From: Elusimicrobia bacterium GWC2_61_19
GTDB lineage: Bacteria > Elusimicrobiota > Elusimicrobia > Elusimicrobiales > UBA9959
Reading direction: 5' to 3'
Assembly (NCBI GenBank): GCA_001799795.1
Contig: MGUD01000029.1
Location: 1-51,403 of the forward strand
DNA length: 51,403 bases
The notes under the pieces are model-generated. The model was given only the letters and a program-made list of their open reading frames with translations, was not told the origin of the DNA and ran no database searches. The position numbers were made by a program, and so were the translations under genes. Each line of letters begins with the position of its first letter. The first letter of the stretch is position 1. This document shows positions 35,257 through 43,083 of the stretch, one piece after another.

Positions 35257-36203
35257 AATACTTAAGGATCTCGCTTACCGACAGGTGCAACCTCAATTGC
35301 GTCTACTGCACCCCGCTGGAAAAAAACGGGTACCTTAAGCACGACGACCTCCTGCGCCACGAAGAAATAACCCGCGCCGCCGCCGCCTTTGTGCGCGCCG
35401 GCGTGAAAAAGATACGTCTCACCGGCGGCGAACCGCTTTTAAGGAAGAACGTGACGGAACTGGTCCGCCTGGTAAAGGCCGTGCCCGGCCTGGAAGAACT
35501 GGCCCTGACCACCAACGGCCTGCTGCTCGGCGGGCTGGCGGAAGAACTGCGCGCGGCGGGACTGGACCGCGTCAACGTCAGCGTGGACACGCTCAACGAC
35601 GAAACTTTTAAAAAGATCACCGGCGCCTCCGGTTACGCCAAGGTCTGGCAGGGCATAGAAAAAGCGCTGGCGGCGGGCTTTAAGAAAGTGAAGCTGAACA
35701 CGGTCATAATGCGCGGGATCAATGACGGCGAGATCGCCGATTTCGCAAGATTAACCCTGGCCTTCCCGCTGGACGTGCGCTTTATAGAACTTTACTCCAC
35801 CAATACCAGGTCCTACAAACTTTCCAACACCCTGTTTACCACCGCCGAAACCAAAAAGCGCATAACCGAAACCCTCGGCCCCCTGGCCGAAGTACCGGCC
35901 GACCGGGGCGACGGCCCCGCCCGCCTTTACTTATTGCGCGGCGCCAAGGGGAAAATAGGCTTTATCAGCGGCCGCAGCGACTACTTCTGCGGCTCCTGCG
36001 ACCGCGTGCGCCTGGACTGCACCGGCAAGGTCTACCCGTGCCTCTTCTCGCCGGCCACCCACGACCTGCGCGGCCTCCTGCGCGCCGGCGCCCCCGACGA
36101 AGCTTTGGACGACTATATAAAAAAAATATTTTTAGTAAAATCTAATTACAAGAAAGATTCCCCCACGGCCGGCCACATAGAAATGAGCAGCATCGGGGGC
36201 TAA
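35247..36203 (+). CDS. moaA: GTP 3',8-cyclase MoaA (radical SAM)
   Basis: 318 residues. The radical-SAM cluster motif is CNLNCVYC (residues 13-20), followed by IRLTGGEPLLRKNV. The C-terminal second cluster is CGSCDRVRLDCTGKVYPCLF, and the chain ends HIEMSSIGG, with the double-glycine tail needed for catalysis. The enzyme starts pterin synthesis from GTP. The tail confirms a full-length gene. It sits between moeA and moaC in one transcript. Confidence 0.95.
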   Translation: MAVEYLRISLTDRCNLNCVYCTPLEKNGYLKHDDLLRHEEITRAAAAFVRAGVKKIRLTGGEPLLRKNVTELVRLVKAVPGLEELALTTNGLLLGGLAEELRAAGLDRVNVSVDTLNDETFKKITGASGYAKVWQGIEKALAAGFKKVKLNTVIMRGINDGEIADFARLTLAFPLDVRFIELYSTNTRSYKLSNTLFTTAETKKRITETLGPLAEVPADRGDGPARLYLLRGAKGKIGFISGRSDYFCGSCDRVRLDCTGKVYPCLFSPATHDLRGLLRAGAPDEALDDYIKKIFLVKSNYKKDSPTAGHIEMSSIGG

Positions 36204-36212
36204 GGCTACAAA

Positions 36213-36644
36213 ATGATAGACGTAGGCGAAAAAAAAGACACCAAGCGCATAGCCAGGGCCCAGGCTTACATACAGCTGAACACCAAAATAATCAACATCA
36301 TAAAGGCCGGCAAACTCCCCAAAGGCAACGTCCTCGAAGCCGCCCGCTTCGCCGGCATCCTCGCCGCCAAGAACACCGCCGGCCTCATCCCTCTTTGCCA
36401 TAACCTGCCCCTGAATTTCGTAGGCGTAGAATTTAAACTGGATAAAACCGGCATCCTCATAAACACCGAAGCCCGCTGCACCGGCAAAACCGGCGTGGAA
36501 ATGGAAGCCCTCGTCGCCGCCGGCACCGCCGCCCTCACCATCTACGACATGTGCAAAATGTTCGCCCAGGACCTTGAAATAAAAGACGTCTTCCTGCTGG
36601 AGAAAAGCGGCGGCAAAAGCGGCCATTACCAGCGCGGTTCTTGA
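36213..36644 (+). CDS. moaC: Cyclic pyranopterin monophosphate synthase MoaC
   Basis: 143 residues. Family motifs: MIDVGEKKDTKRIARAQAYI, KNTAGLIPLCHNLPLNFVGV and TGVEMEALVAAGTAALTIYDMCK. It lacks the ~10 residues before MIDV seen in E. coli MoaC but is otherwise complete. It acts with MoaA to make cyclic pyranopterin monophosphate. It is 9 bases after moaA. Confidence 0.94.
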   Translation: MIDVGEKKDTKRIARAQAYIQLNTKIINIIKAGKLPKGNVLEAARFAGILAAKNTAGLIPLCHNLPLNFVGVEFKLDKTGILINTEARCTGKTGVEMEALVAAGTAALTIYDMCKMFAQDLEIKDVFLLEKSGGKSGHYQRGS

Positions 36645-36654
36645 ATTTATAACT

Positions 36655-37104
36655 ATGGGAAAAATACACTCGATAAACATCAGCGCAGCCAAGGGCGTGC
36701 CTAAAGAGCAGACCCAAAAAGCCGCGCTCGTAAAAGGCCACGGCATAAAAGACGACGCCCACGCCGGCACCGAACTCCGCCAGGTCAGCCTGCTTCCCAT
36801 AGAAAGCGTCCGCCTCCAGATCGCCGACGCTTTCGCCAAACACGCCACCGTCCAGATACGCCCCGGCATCTACGCCGAGAACATCACCACCGAAGGCATA
36901 GACCTGGCCGCCCTCAAGCTCGGCGATAAACTCCGCGTAGGCAAAACCGCCGTCCTCCAAATTTCAAAGATCGGCAAAGAGTGCCACCACCACTGCGCCA
37001 TCTACCACCAGGTAGGCGACTGCATAATGCCCCGCCAGGGCATATTCGGCGAAGTGATCGAAAGCGGCGACATCGCCGTAGGAGACCCCATTGTCCTTTA
37101 TTGA
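36655..37104 (+). CDS. MOSC-domain protein of molybdenum-cofactor operons
   Basis: 149 residues, single MOSC domain: KGHGIKDDAHAGTELRQVSL, IRPGIYAENITTEGIDLAAL, GKECHHHCAIYHQVGDCIMP and FGEVIESGDIAVGDPI. The Cys in GKECHHHC is the conserved sulfur carrier residue. Such short MOSC proteins lie next to mogA in many anaerobes; they are thought to carry sulfur or metal for the cofactor. It overlaps mogA by 14 bases. Confidence 0.9.
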   Translation: MGKIHSINISAAKGVPKEQTQKAALVKGHGIKDDAHAGTELRQVSLLPIESVRLQIADAFAKHATVQIRPGIYAENITTEGIDLAALKLGDKLRVGKTAVLQISKIGKECHHHCAIYHQVGDCIMPRQGIFGEVIESGDIAVGDPIVLY

Positions 37105-37573
37105 AATAGCCGTCCTCACCTCCAGCGACCGCTGCTCGCGCGGCGAAGCCGAAGACGTAAGCGGCAAACTGATCGCCGAAATGGTAAAGACCATCGGCGG
37201 CCGCACGGCTGCCTATGACATAGTCCCCGACGAGACCGCCGCCATAAAAGAAAAGCTCCTCCATTACTGCGACACTCTTAAGGTAAACCTCGTCCTCACC
37301 ACCGGCGGCACCGGCTTCAGCGGCCGCGACGTCACCCCCGAAGCCACCGCCCAGGTAATAGAAAAGCCGATCCCCGGCCTGCCCGAGCTCATGCGCGCCG
37401 AGGGCTTGAAGAAAACCAAAAAAGCCGCCCTGTCCCGCGGCATAGCCGGCATACGCGGCAAGACCATCATCATAAATCTGCCCGGCAGCCCCAAAGCCGT
37501 AAAAGAATCCCTGGAAGCCGTACTGGACCTGATCCCGCACTCCCTTGAAATGCTCAAAGGCGGCGGCCATTAA
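37091..37573 (+). CDS. mogA: Molybdopterin adenylyltransferase (MogA/MoaB type)
   Basis: 160 residues from TTG 37,091, inside the end of the MOSC gene. It has EIAVLTSSDRCSRGEAEDVS, LVLTTGGTGFSGRDVTPEAT and IINLPGSPKAVKESLEAVLD, all typical of the MogA/MoaB fold. It adenylates molybdopterin before metal insertion by MoeA. With moeA, moaA, moaC and MOSC it covers most of the late and early steps; MoaE is missing from this cluster. Confidence 0.93.
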   Translation: MSFIEIAVLTSSDRCSRGEAEDVSGKLIAEMVKTIGGRTAAYDIVPDETAAIKEKLLHYCDTLKVNLVLTTGGTGFSGRDVTPEATAQVIEKPIPGLPELMRAEGLKKTKKAALSRGIAGIRGKTIIINLPGSPKAVKESLEAVLDLIPHSLEMLKGGGH

Positions 37574-37589
37574 CGGCGGCGAAAGAATA

Positions 37590-38528
37590 ATGCGTTACAC
37601 CGTCCCGCGCGAGAACGCCGGCGTGCGGCTCGTTCCCTTTCTTGCCGCCAGGTTCCCCTATAACAGCCCCGAAGAGTGGGCCCGCCTGGCAGGCGGAGGC
37701 GCCGTACGCATTAATGACGCCCTTCCGGAGCCCGGCCGCGTCCTAATGGAGGGCGATGTTATCCAGTATTTCCCGGCCGCCGCGCCGGAGCCCGACGTGG
37801 ATACGGCGGTAACCGTGCTTTACGAGGACCGGGATATTATCCTCGTAAATAAATCAGGCGACCTGCCCGCCCATCCCGCCGGCAGATATTTCAAGAACAC
37901 GCTGTGGTGGGTGCTGCGGGAACGTCTGAACGTGGCCGAACCGTCCATCGTCAACCGGCTGGACCGCGAAACCTCCGGCGTAACCCTGGTGGCCAGGAAC
38001 GCCCGCGCCGCCCTGAACTGCCGGCGGCAATTCGCCGCGCGCAGCGTTATAAAGAAATACACGGTGGTTATAGAGGGAGCTTTTGAGCGGGCTGTGCGGG
38101 CCCGGGGGTATATAGTGCAGGCCAAGGCCTCGGCCATACGCAAGAAGAGGCAGTTCGAACCTTCGGCCGAAGCGCGGCCGGCGCCCGGGCGCGAGGCCGA
38201 GTGGGCCGAGACGCTCTTTACACCGCTAAAAAGCGCAGGCGGCCTCAGCGTGCTTGAAGCGGTGCCGCATACCGGCCGCCTGCACCAGATAAGGGCCACA
38301 CTGTCGGCCCTGGGCTGCCCGGTGGTGGGGGACAAGATGTACGGCCTGGACGAGCTGGTCTTCCTGCGCATGATAGAAGGCCGACTGACGCCGGAAGATT
38401 CCATTAAAATGCGCCTGGCGCGGCAGGCCCTGCACGCCGGTGAACTTACCTTCCTTCATCCGGCCGACGGCCGTCCCATGACAATTACCGCTCCTCTCCC
38501 GGCCGATATGGTTCGACTGCTCAGCTGA
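37590..38528 (+). CDS. RluA-family pseudouridine synthase
   Basis: 312 residues from ATG 37,590. The S4-like N-terminus is RYTVPRENAGVRLVPFLAAR...GGGAVRIND. The catalytic core has IILVNKSGDLPAHPAGRY, PSIVNRLDRETSGVTLVARN with the catalytic Asp, and PHTGRLHQIRATLSALGCPV. It modifies uridines in rRNA or tRNA. Its place inside the cofactor operon is curious and probably reflects co-transcription only. Confidence 0.92.
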   Translation: MRYTVPRENAGVRLVPFLAARFPYNSPEEWARLAGGGAVRINDALPEPGRVLMEGDVIQYFPAAAPEPDVDTAVTVLYEDRDIILVNKSGDLPAHPAGRYFKNTLWWVLRERLNVAEPSIVNRLDRETSGVTLVARNARAALNCRRQFAARSVIKKYTVVIEGAFERAVRARGYIVQAKASAIRKKRQFEPSAEARPAPGREAEWAETLFTPLKSAGGLSVLEAVPHTGRLHQIRATLSALGCPVVGDKMYGLDELVFLRMIEGRLTPEDSIKMRLARQALHAGELTFLHPADGRPMTITAPLPADMVRLLS

Positions 38529-38608
38529 GGTCCCGGCGTGTTCCATGCCGGTATTAAAAAGAGTAAAATTAGGTTATCTTTTAAAGCGCCGCCGCTAACG
38601 GAGGGAAC

Positions 38609-40447
38609 ATGAAAGGCTGGACCGGATATATCCTCAGGGTAAACCTGACCGACAAGACCTGGAAGAAAGAATCCTTTACCGAAGAGTTCGCGCAGAAATG
38701 GGTGGGCGGGCGCGGCTTCGCGGCAAAAATACTTTTTGACGAACTTAAGCCCGGCATAGACCCGCTCGGCCCCGAGAACAAGCTGGTGGTGGCCCTCGGG
38801 CCCATCTCCGGTATCCCCGCCCCCAACACCGGCAAGGCCGTAGTGGCGGCCAAGTCCCCGCTCACCGGCTTCTACGGCGACGGCAACCTGGGTACCCACG
38901 TGGCCAGCCAGCTGCGGAAAGCCGGCTACGACGCGCTGATAGTGGAAGGCGCCGCCGCCAAACCCACTCTCCTTTACATCGAAGACGAGAAGGTGGAATT
39001 CCAGAGCGCCGAGGAAGTCTGGGGCAAGGGCACCTTCGTCACCAACGAATGGATCTACGCCAGGCATCCCAAGAGCACCGGCGTGCTTAACATCGGCCAG
39101 GCCGGCGAGAACAAGGTGCTCTACTCCGTGATACGCAGTATGGAAGGCCGCGCCGCGGGCCGGCCCGGCATAGGAGCCGTGATGGGCTCCAAGCTGCTCA
39201 AGGCCATAGTGGTGAAGGGCACCAAGACCATCCCCCAGGAACGCGCAGAAGAGATGAAAACTATCGGCATCGAAGGCCTGAAGAAGGCCCGCGAGCTGGA
39301 CCAGAAAAGCGGCTGGTCCAAACAAAGCACCGACGCCGTGCTGGCCTGGTGCAACGAGGTCAACGGCCTGCCCGTGCAGAACATGCGCAAGACCACCCAC
39401 CCCGAAGCTTTTAAAGTGGACGGCGAACGCCTTAACGACGCCCGCATAGCCACCTACGGCTGCCCCAACTGCACCATGCACTGCGGCATCACCATCGAGG
39501 ACAAGGAAGGCCACGAGTCCGAGCTGGACTACGAGAACATCGGCATGCTGGGGCCGAACGTGAACGTGTTCGACCTCAAGCAGGTGGGCTCGCTCAATTA
39601 CCTGTGCGACGATTACGGCCTGGACACCATTTCGGCCGGCTCGGTGCTGGGCTTCTACGCCGACGCCATCGAGCGCGGCGCCACCACCGGAGATTTCAAG
39701 TTCGGCGACGCCGAAAAAGGCAAGGCGCTGCTGGGGCAGATAGCCAGGCGCGAAGGCAAGGTGGGCAACCTTCTCGCCGACGGCACGCTGCGCATGGGCA
39801 AAGCCTGGGGCAAAGATTCCGTGAATTACGCCATGCAGGTGAAAGGCCTTGAAATGGCGGCCTACAACTGCAAGTCCATCCCGGGCCAGGCCCTGGCTTT
39901 CGGCGTGGCGCCCATCGGCGGCCACCACCGCGAAGCCTGGATCATCACCTTCGAGCTCAAGCACAGCACCCGCGAATCTTACGGTCCCGAGAAGGCGGCC
40001 AAGGTCATAGAGCTGCAGCGCATTCGCGGCGGCCTGTTCGAGCTGCTGGTGGCCTGCCGTTTCCCGTGGGTGGAAGTAGGTTATGAACTTGAGAATTATC
40101 CCAGGTTCTTCAACGCGGTCACCGGCCTTAACTGGACGCTGGAAGATTTCTGGAAGACGGCCGACCGCGCCTACGCCATGATCAAGCTGCATTATCTGCG
40201 CGAATTCCCCAACGCCACCCGCAAAGACGATTATCCGCCGGCGGTGTGGTTCGACAAAGCGAACGCAGATACCGAAGGCGCGCAGAAGGGCGTGGTGCTG
40301 GACTACGGCAAGTACGATTCCATGCTGCAGCATTATTACGACCAGCGCGGTTACGACCAGCGCGGTATTCCTACCAAGGAACTGCTGGCAAAGCTCGGCA
40401 TACAGAAAGAAGCCGCGGAAGTCGAGAAATACGCCAAACTGAGCTGA
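38609..40447 (+). CDS. aor: Tungsten-dependent aldehyde:ferredoxin oxidoreductase
   Basis: 612 residues. It begins MKGWTGYILRVNLTDKTWKK, the usual AOR N-terminus, and has VGGRGFAAKILFDEL, GNLGTHVASQLRKAGYDALI and MEGRAAGRPGIGAVMGSK. The 4Fe-4S cysteines are C285, C288, C292 (CPNCTMHC) and C483 (VACRFPW), close to the spacing of Pyrococcus AOR. The enzyme oxidises aldehydes to acids with ferredoxin as acceptor using a W-bispyranopterin. TupABC, the cofactor genes upstream and a MoaD-like gene overlapping its end all support a tungsten enzyme. RBS CGGAGGGAAC. Substrate range cannot be told; PruA nearby also handles an aldehyde. Confidence 0.95.
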   Translation: MKGWTGYILRVNLTDKTWKKESFTEEFAQKWVGGRGFAAKILFDELKPGIDPLGPENKLVVALGPISGIPAPNTGKAVVAAKSPLTGFYGDGNLGTHVASQLRKAGYDALIVEGAAAKPTLLYIEDEKVEFQSAEEVWGKGTFVTNEWIYARHPKSTGVLNIGQAGENKVLYSVIRSMEGRAAGRPGIGAVMGSKLLKAIVVKGTKTIPQERAEEMKTIGIEGLKKARELDQKSGWSKQSTDAVLAWCNEVNGLPVQNMRKTTHPEAFKVDGERLNDARIATYGCPNCTMHCGITIEDKEGHESELDYENIGMLGPNVNVFDLKQVGSLNYLCDDYGLDTISAGSVLGFYADAIERGATTGDFKFGDAEKGKALLGQIARREGKVGNLLADGTLRMGKAWGKDSVNYAMQVKGLEMAAYNCKSIPGQALAFGVAPIGGHHREAWIITFELKHSTRESYGPEKAAKVIELQRIRGGLFELLVACRFPWVEVGYELENYPRFFNAVTGLNWTLEDFWKTADRAYAMIKLHYLREFPNATRKDDYPPAVWFDKANADTEGAQKGVVLDYGKYDSMLQHYYDQRGYDQRGIPTKELLAKLGIQKEAAEVEKYAKLS

Positions 40448-40674
40448 TGAAGGTAACGGTAAAGCTTATAGGCCCGCTCATTTACGAGGGCGGCTTCAGC
40501 GAAAAAGCGCTGACGCTCCCCGGGCCGATGACGGCGGGGGAGCTGTCGGCTTACGTGAAAATAGACAAGAAACGGCCCACCATCATCACCCGCAACGGCA
40601 GGGCGGTGGCCAACGGGGATAAGATAAAGGACGGCGACCGCGTGGTCATCTCCCACATCTACTCCGGCGGCTGA
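40447..40674 (+). CDS. MoaD/ThiS-family sulfur carrier, AOR-associated
   Basis: 75 residues starting at the AOR stop (TGATG overlap). A ubiquitin-like beta-grasp pattern: KVTVKLIGPLIYEGGFSEKA, PTIITRNGRAVANGDKIKDG, DRVVISHIYSGG. The required C-terminal Gly-Gly is present. MoaD-like proteins of this type commonly follow AOR genes; it probably delivers sulfur for the dithiolene, or was recruited as a MoaD. The activating enzyme is likely the ThiF-like protein at 42,451. Confidence 0.88.
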   Translation: MKVTVKLIGPLIYEGGFSEKALTLPGPMTAGELSAYVKIDKKRPTIITRNGRAVANGDKIKDGDRVVISHIYSGG

Positions 40675-40705
40675 CGGCAGGTGCCGCACGAGTTTAAGAG
40701 GTATT

Positions 40706-42157
40706 ATGCCCCAGTTAGATAAACTTATAGAGAAGCTCCAGGCAGACCAGGAGATAGTGCTGGAATCCGGCAAGACGCCGGCGCTTAAGAGCGAGGCCGG
40801 GCTGGTGGCGATGCTTAATCAGCAGCTGTCCCTGGCGCAGATAGTCGGCCTGGTACAGGAGATCTCCCCCGTAGGCAGCCGGGAGGCGGTCGGTCAGCGA
40901 AAACCCGTAAAATTCGACTACGCCGCCGGCGCGAAAGCGGTGCATGTGGCCTGCGTTCCGGAAGGGGAACAACTGATCGTCAGGATAACTTTGATAGGGA
41001 CCCGCGAGAAGAACGGCGCCGCGTGCCAGGCGGCGGCCCAGAATGCGCCGGCCGGCGCCCCTGAGCCGGAAGTGAACGCCCTGCTGCGCAAGATGTTCAA
41101 ATTGGGCGCTTCCGACCTGCACCTGACCTCCTGCCACCGGCCGCTGGTGCGCGTGAACGGCGATATGAAGGAACTGGGCGACGAGCCCGTGCTGAAGAAC
41201 GAGCGCATGGAGGCGCTGCTGTCGGCCATCATGCCGCCGCATAACGCGGCCCAGTTCGCGGAGCTGCACGATACCGACTTCGCCCATGAAATAACCGGCC
41301 TGGCCAGGTTCCGCGTGAATATTTTTATGGACAGGTTCGGCATGGGGGCCGTGTTCAGGCAGATCCCCATGGAAATAGTTACCGCCGAGAAGCTGGGGCT
41401 GTCCAAAGAGATCATAGACCTCTGTTTCCTTTCTAAGGGACTGGTGCTGGTGACCGGGCCGACGGGCTCCGGCAAATCCACCACGCTGTGCGCCCTGGTG
41501 GATTATATCAACCGCCACCGCAGGGACCATATCATCACCATCGAGGACCCTATCGAGTTCGTCCACAGCAGGAAGAACTGCCTTATCAACCAGCGCGAGG
41601 TGCACGTGCACACCAAGTCTTTCTCGCAGGCGCTGCGCGCCGCGCTGCGCGAGGACCCGGATATAGTGCTGGTGGGCGAAATGCGCGACCTGGAGACCAT
41701 CTCCATCGCCATAGAGACGGCCGAAACGGGGCACCTCGTTTTCGGCACGCTGCACACCACCACGGCCGCTTCCACGGTGGACCGCATCATCGACCAGTTC
41801 CCGGCCGACCGGCAGAGCCAGATAAGGACCATGCTGTCGACCTCGCTGAAGGGGGTTATCTCCCAGACGCTGTGCAAAAAGATCGGCGGCGGGCGCGTGG
41901 CGGCCATGGAGGCGCTGTTCGTCAACAGCGCCGTGGCCAACCTCATCCGCGAGGGGAAGATCTACCAGATCCCCTCCATCCAGCAGACCGGCAAGAAGCA
42001 GGGCATGACCCTGCTTAACGACGTGCTGTTCAAACTGGTTGTGGACAAGGTGGTGGAGCCGGAAGAGGCCTACATCAAGGCGGTGGACAAGCCGGCTTTC
42101 GTAGCCCTGCTTAAAACCAAGTCTATAGTGCTGAACCTGGCCGAAATAGAGGAGTGA
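40706..42157 (+). CDS. pilT: PilT-type pilus retraction ATPase with an extra N-terminal domain
   Basis: 483 residues, against ~345-370 for ordinary PilT. Residues ~125-483 are PilT: ASDLHLTSCHRPLVRVNG, Walker A GPTGSGKSTT, HIITIEDPIEFVH (Asp box), ALREDPDIVLVGEMRDLETI (Walker B), HLVFGTLHTTTAASTVDRII (His box). Residues 1-120 look like a worn copy of the same N-terminal PAS-like domain (EIVLESGKTPALKSEAGLVA...), then a Gly/Ala/Pro linker. It powers pilus retraction or twitching; other pilus genes are not in the window. Confidence 0.92.
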   Translation: MPQLDKLIEKLQADQEIVLESGKTPALKSEAGLVAMLNQQLSLAQIVGLVQEISPVGSREAVGQRKPVKFDYAAGAKAVHVACVPEGEQLIVRITLIGTREKNGAACQAAAQNAPAGAPEPEVNALLRKMFKLGASDLHLTSCHRPLVRVNGDMKELGDEPVLKNERMEALLSAIMPPHNAAQFAELHDTDFAHEITGLARFRVNIFMDRFGMGAVFRQIPMEIVTAEKLGLSKEIIDLCFLSKGLVLVTGPTGSGKSTTLCALVDYINRHRRDHIITIEDPIEFVHSRKNCLINQREVHVHTKSFSQALRAALREDPDIVLVGEMRDLETISIAIETAETGHLVFGTLHTTTAASTVDRIIDQFPADRQSQIRTMLSTSLKGVISQTLCKKIGGGRVAAMEALFVNSAVANLIREGKIYQIPSIQQTGKKQGMTLLNDVLFKLVVDKVVEPEEAYIKAVDKPAFVALLKTKSIVLNLAEIEE

Positions 42158-42173
42158 GCGCGGCGCCGCCGGT

Positions 42174-42458
42174 TTAGTCTACGTAGAGGCAGAGGTAGGC
42201 GGTGTCTTCGGCTACTTTCAGCTGGAACTTGGAGTTGGGGGCCACGGTGAAGGTGGCGCCTTTGGGGAAGTCGTGCCAGGCGGTTTCTCCGGGCAGCTTC
42301 ACGGTGAGCTTGCCGCTGACCACGCTCATGATCTCTTTTTTTGCGGTGCCGAACTCGTAGTCACCGGGGGCCATGACGCCCACGGTGGCGGGGCCGGCGC
42401 CGGCGGTGAAAGCTATGGACTTTACTTTGCCGTCGAAATACTCGTTGGTTTTAAACAT
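42174..42458 (-). CDS. ppnP: Pyrimidine/purine nucleoside phosphorylase PpnP (YaiE/DUF1255)
   Basis: 94 residues, the full length for this single-cupin family. It begins [17 protein letters not shown] and has [28 protein letters not shown] and [18 protein letters not shown]. The E. coli homologue splits nucleosides with phosphate. The gene overlaps the thiF-like gene upstream by 8 bases, so the two are translated together on the minus strand. Confidence 0.92.
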   Translation of the reverse strand: MFKTNEYFDGKVKSIAFTAGAGPATVGVMAPGDYEFGTAKKEIMSVVSGKLTVKLPGETAWHDFPKGATFTVAPNSKFQLKVAEDTAYLCLYVD

Positions 42459-43080
42459 TCTTCCTCCCCTTTATTTTCATTAGAAGTTCTACCGCTAAAT
42501 TGGCCTGCATGTTGGCTACTATGGCCACGCGCGGCGCCATAGGGCTTATGCCCGCGGGCGCCTGACTATCGCCGTCGCCGCAGATATGGAGGTTGCCCAT
42601 TTTCCGGGTGCGCAGTTTTGCGTTGCCGCCGTAGCCGGCGAGTCCCGAGGCGGCTATTATGGGCCTGTCCGGGTGCAGCTGCAGCCAGTTGTTTATGAGC
42701 ATGCCTTTCTGGTCGGCTTTGTCGAAGGCCTCTATTATGAGGTCGGCGCCGTAGAAGATGTCTTCGATATTCGAAGGTTTTATTTTTAGGTCGTGAACCT
42801 TGCACTTGGTGAAGGGGGCGATGAGCTTTAGGTTGGCCTGGAGGGCTTTTACTTTGCGCTGGCCGATCTGTTTTATGGTGTACTGCTGGCGGTTGAGGTT
42901 GGAGGGTTCTATTTTGTCGAAGTCGGCGATGATGAGGGCGCCCACGCCGGCGCGGGCCAGGGCGATGGCGGCGTTGGAGCCGAGGCCCCCGGCGCCGGCA
43001 ATACCGACGGTGCCGGCGCGCAGAGCGGCGAGTACTTTAGGGTCATGCCGCGAGAATATGGCTTTTTCCAGTTTTATCAT
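42451..43080 (-). CDS. thiF: ThiF/MoeB-family adenylyltransferase
   Basis: 209 residues. Nucleotide loop [20 protein letters not shown], then [16 protein letters not shown] with the conserved Asp and N-R-Q triad, and [14 protein letters not shown]. The CxxC zinc motifs of long MoeB are absent, which fits the short ThiF-like branch of anaerobes, and there is no rhodanese domain. It activates the C-terminal Gly-Gly of a sulfur carrier, so the MoaD-like protein at 40,447 is an obvious partner; ThiS elsewhere is the alternative. It is transcribed behind the M32 peptidase gene with a 3-base gap. Confidence 0.9.
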   Translation of the reverse strand: MIKLEKAIFSRHDPKVLAALRAGTVGIAGAGGLGSNAAIALARAGVGALIIADFDKIEPSNLNRQQYTIKQIGQRKVKALQANLKLIAPFTKCKVHDLKIKPSNIEDIFYGADLIIEAFDKADQKGMLINNWLQLHPDRPIIAASGLAGYGGNAKLRTRKMGNLHICGDGDSQAPAGISPMAPRVAIVANMQANLAVELLMKIKGRKNV

Positions 43081-43083
43081 TGT

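Noticed and set aside
38456-40333. Long minus-strand open frame over AOR
   Set aside because: Composition-driven shadow; the plus-strand AOR is complete with its cluster cysteines.
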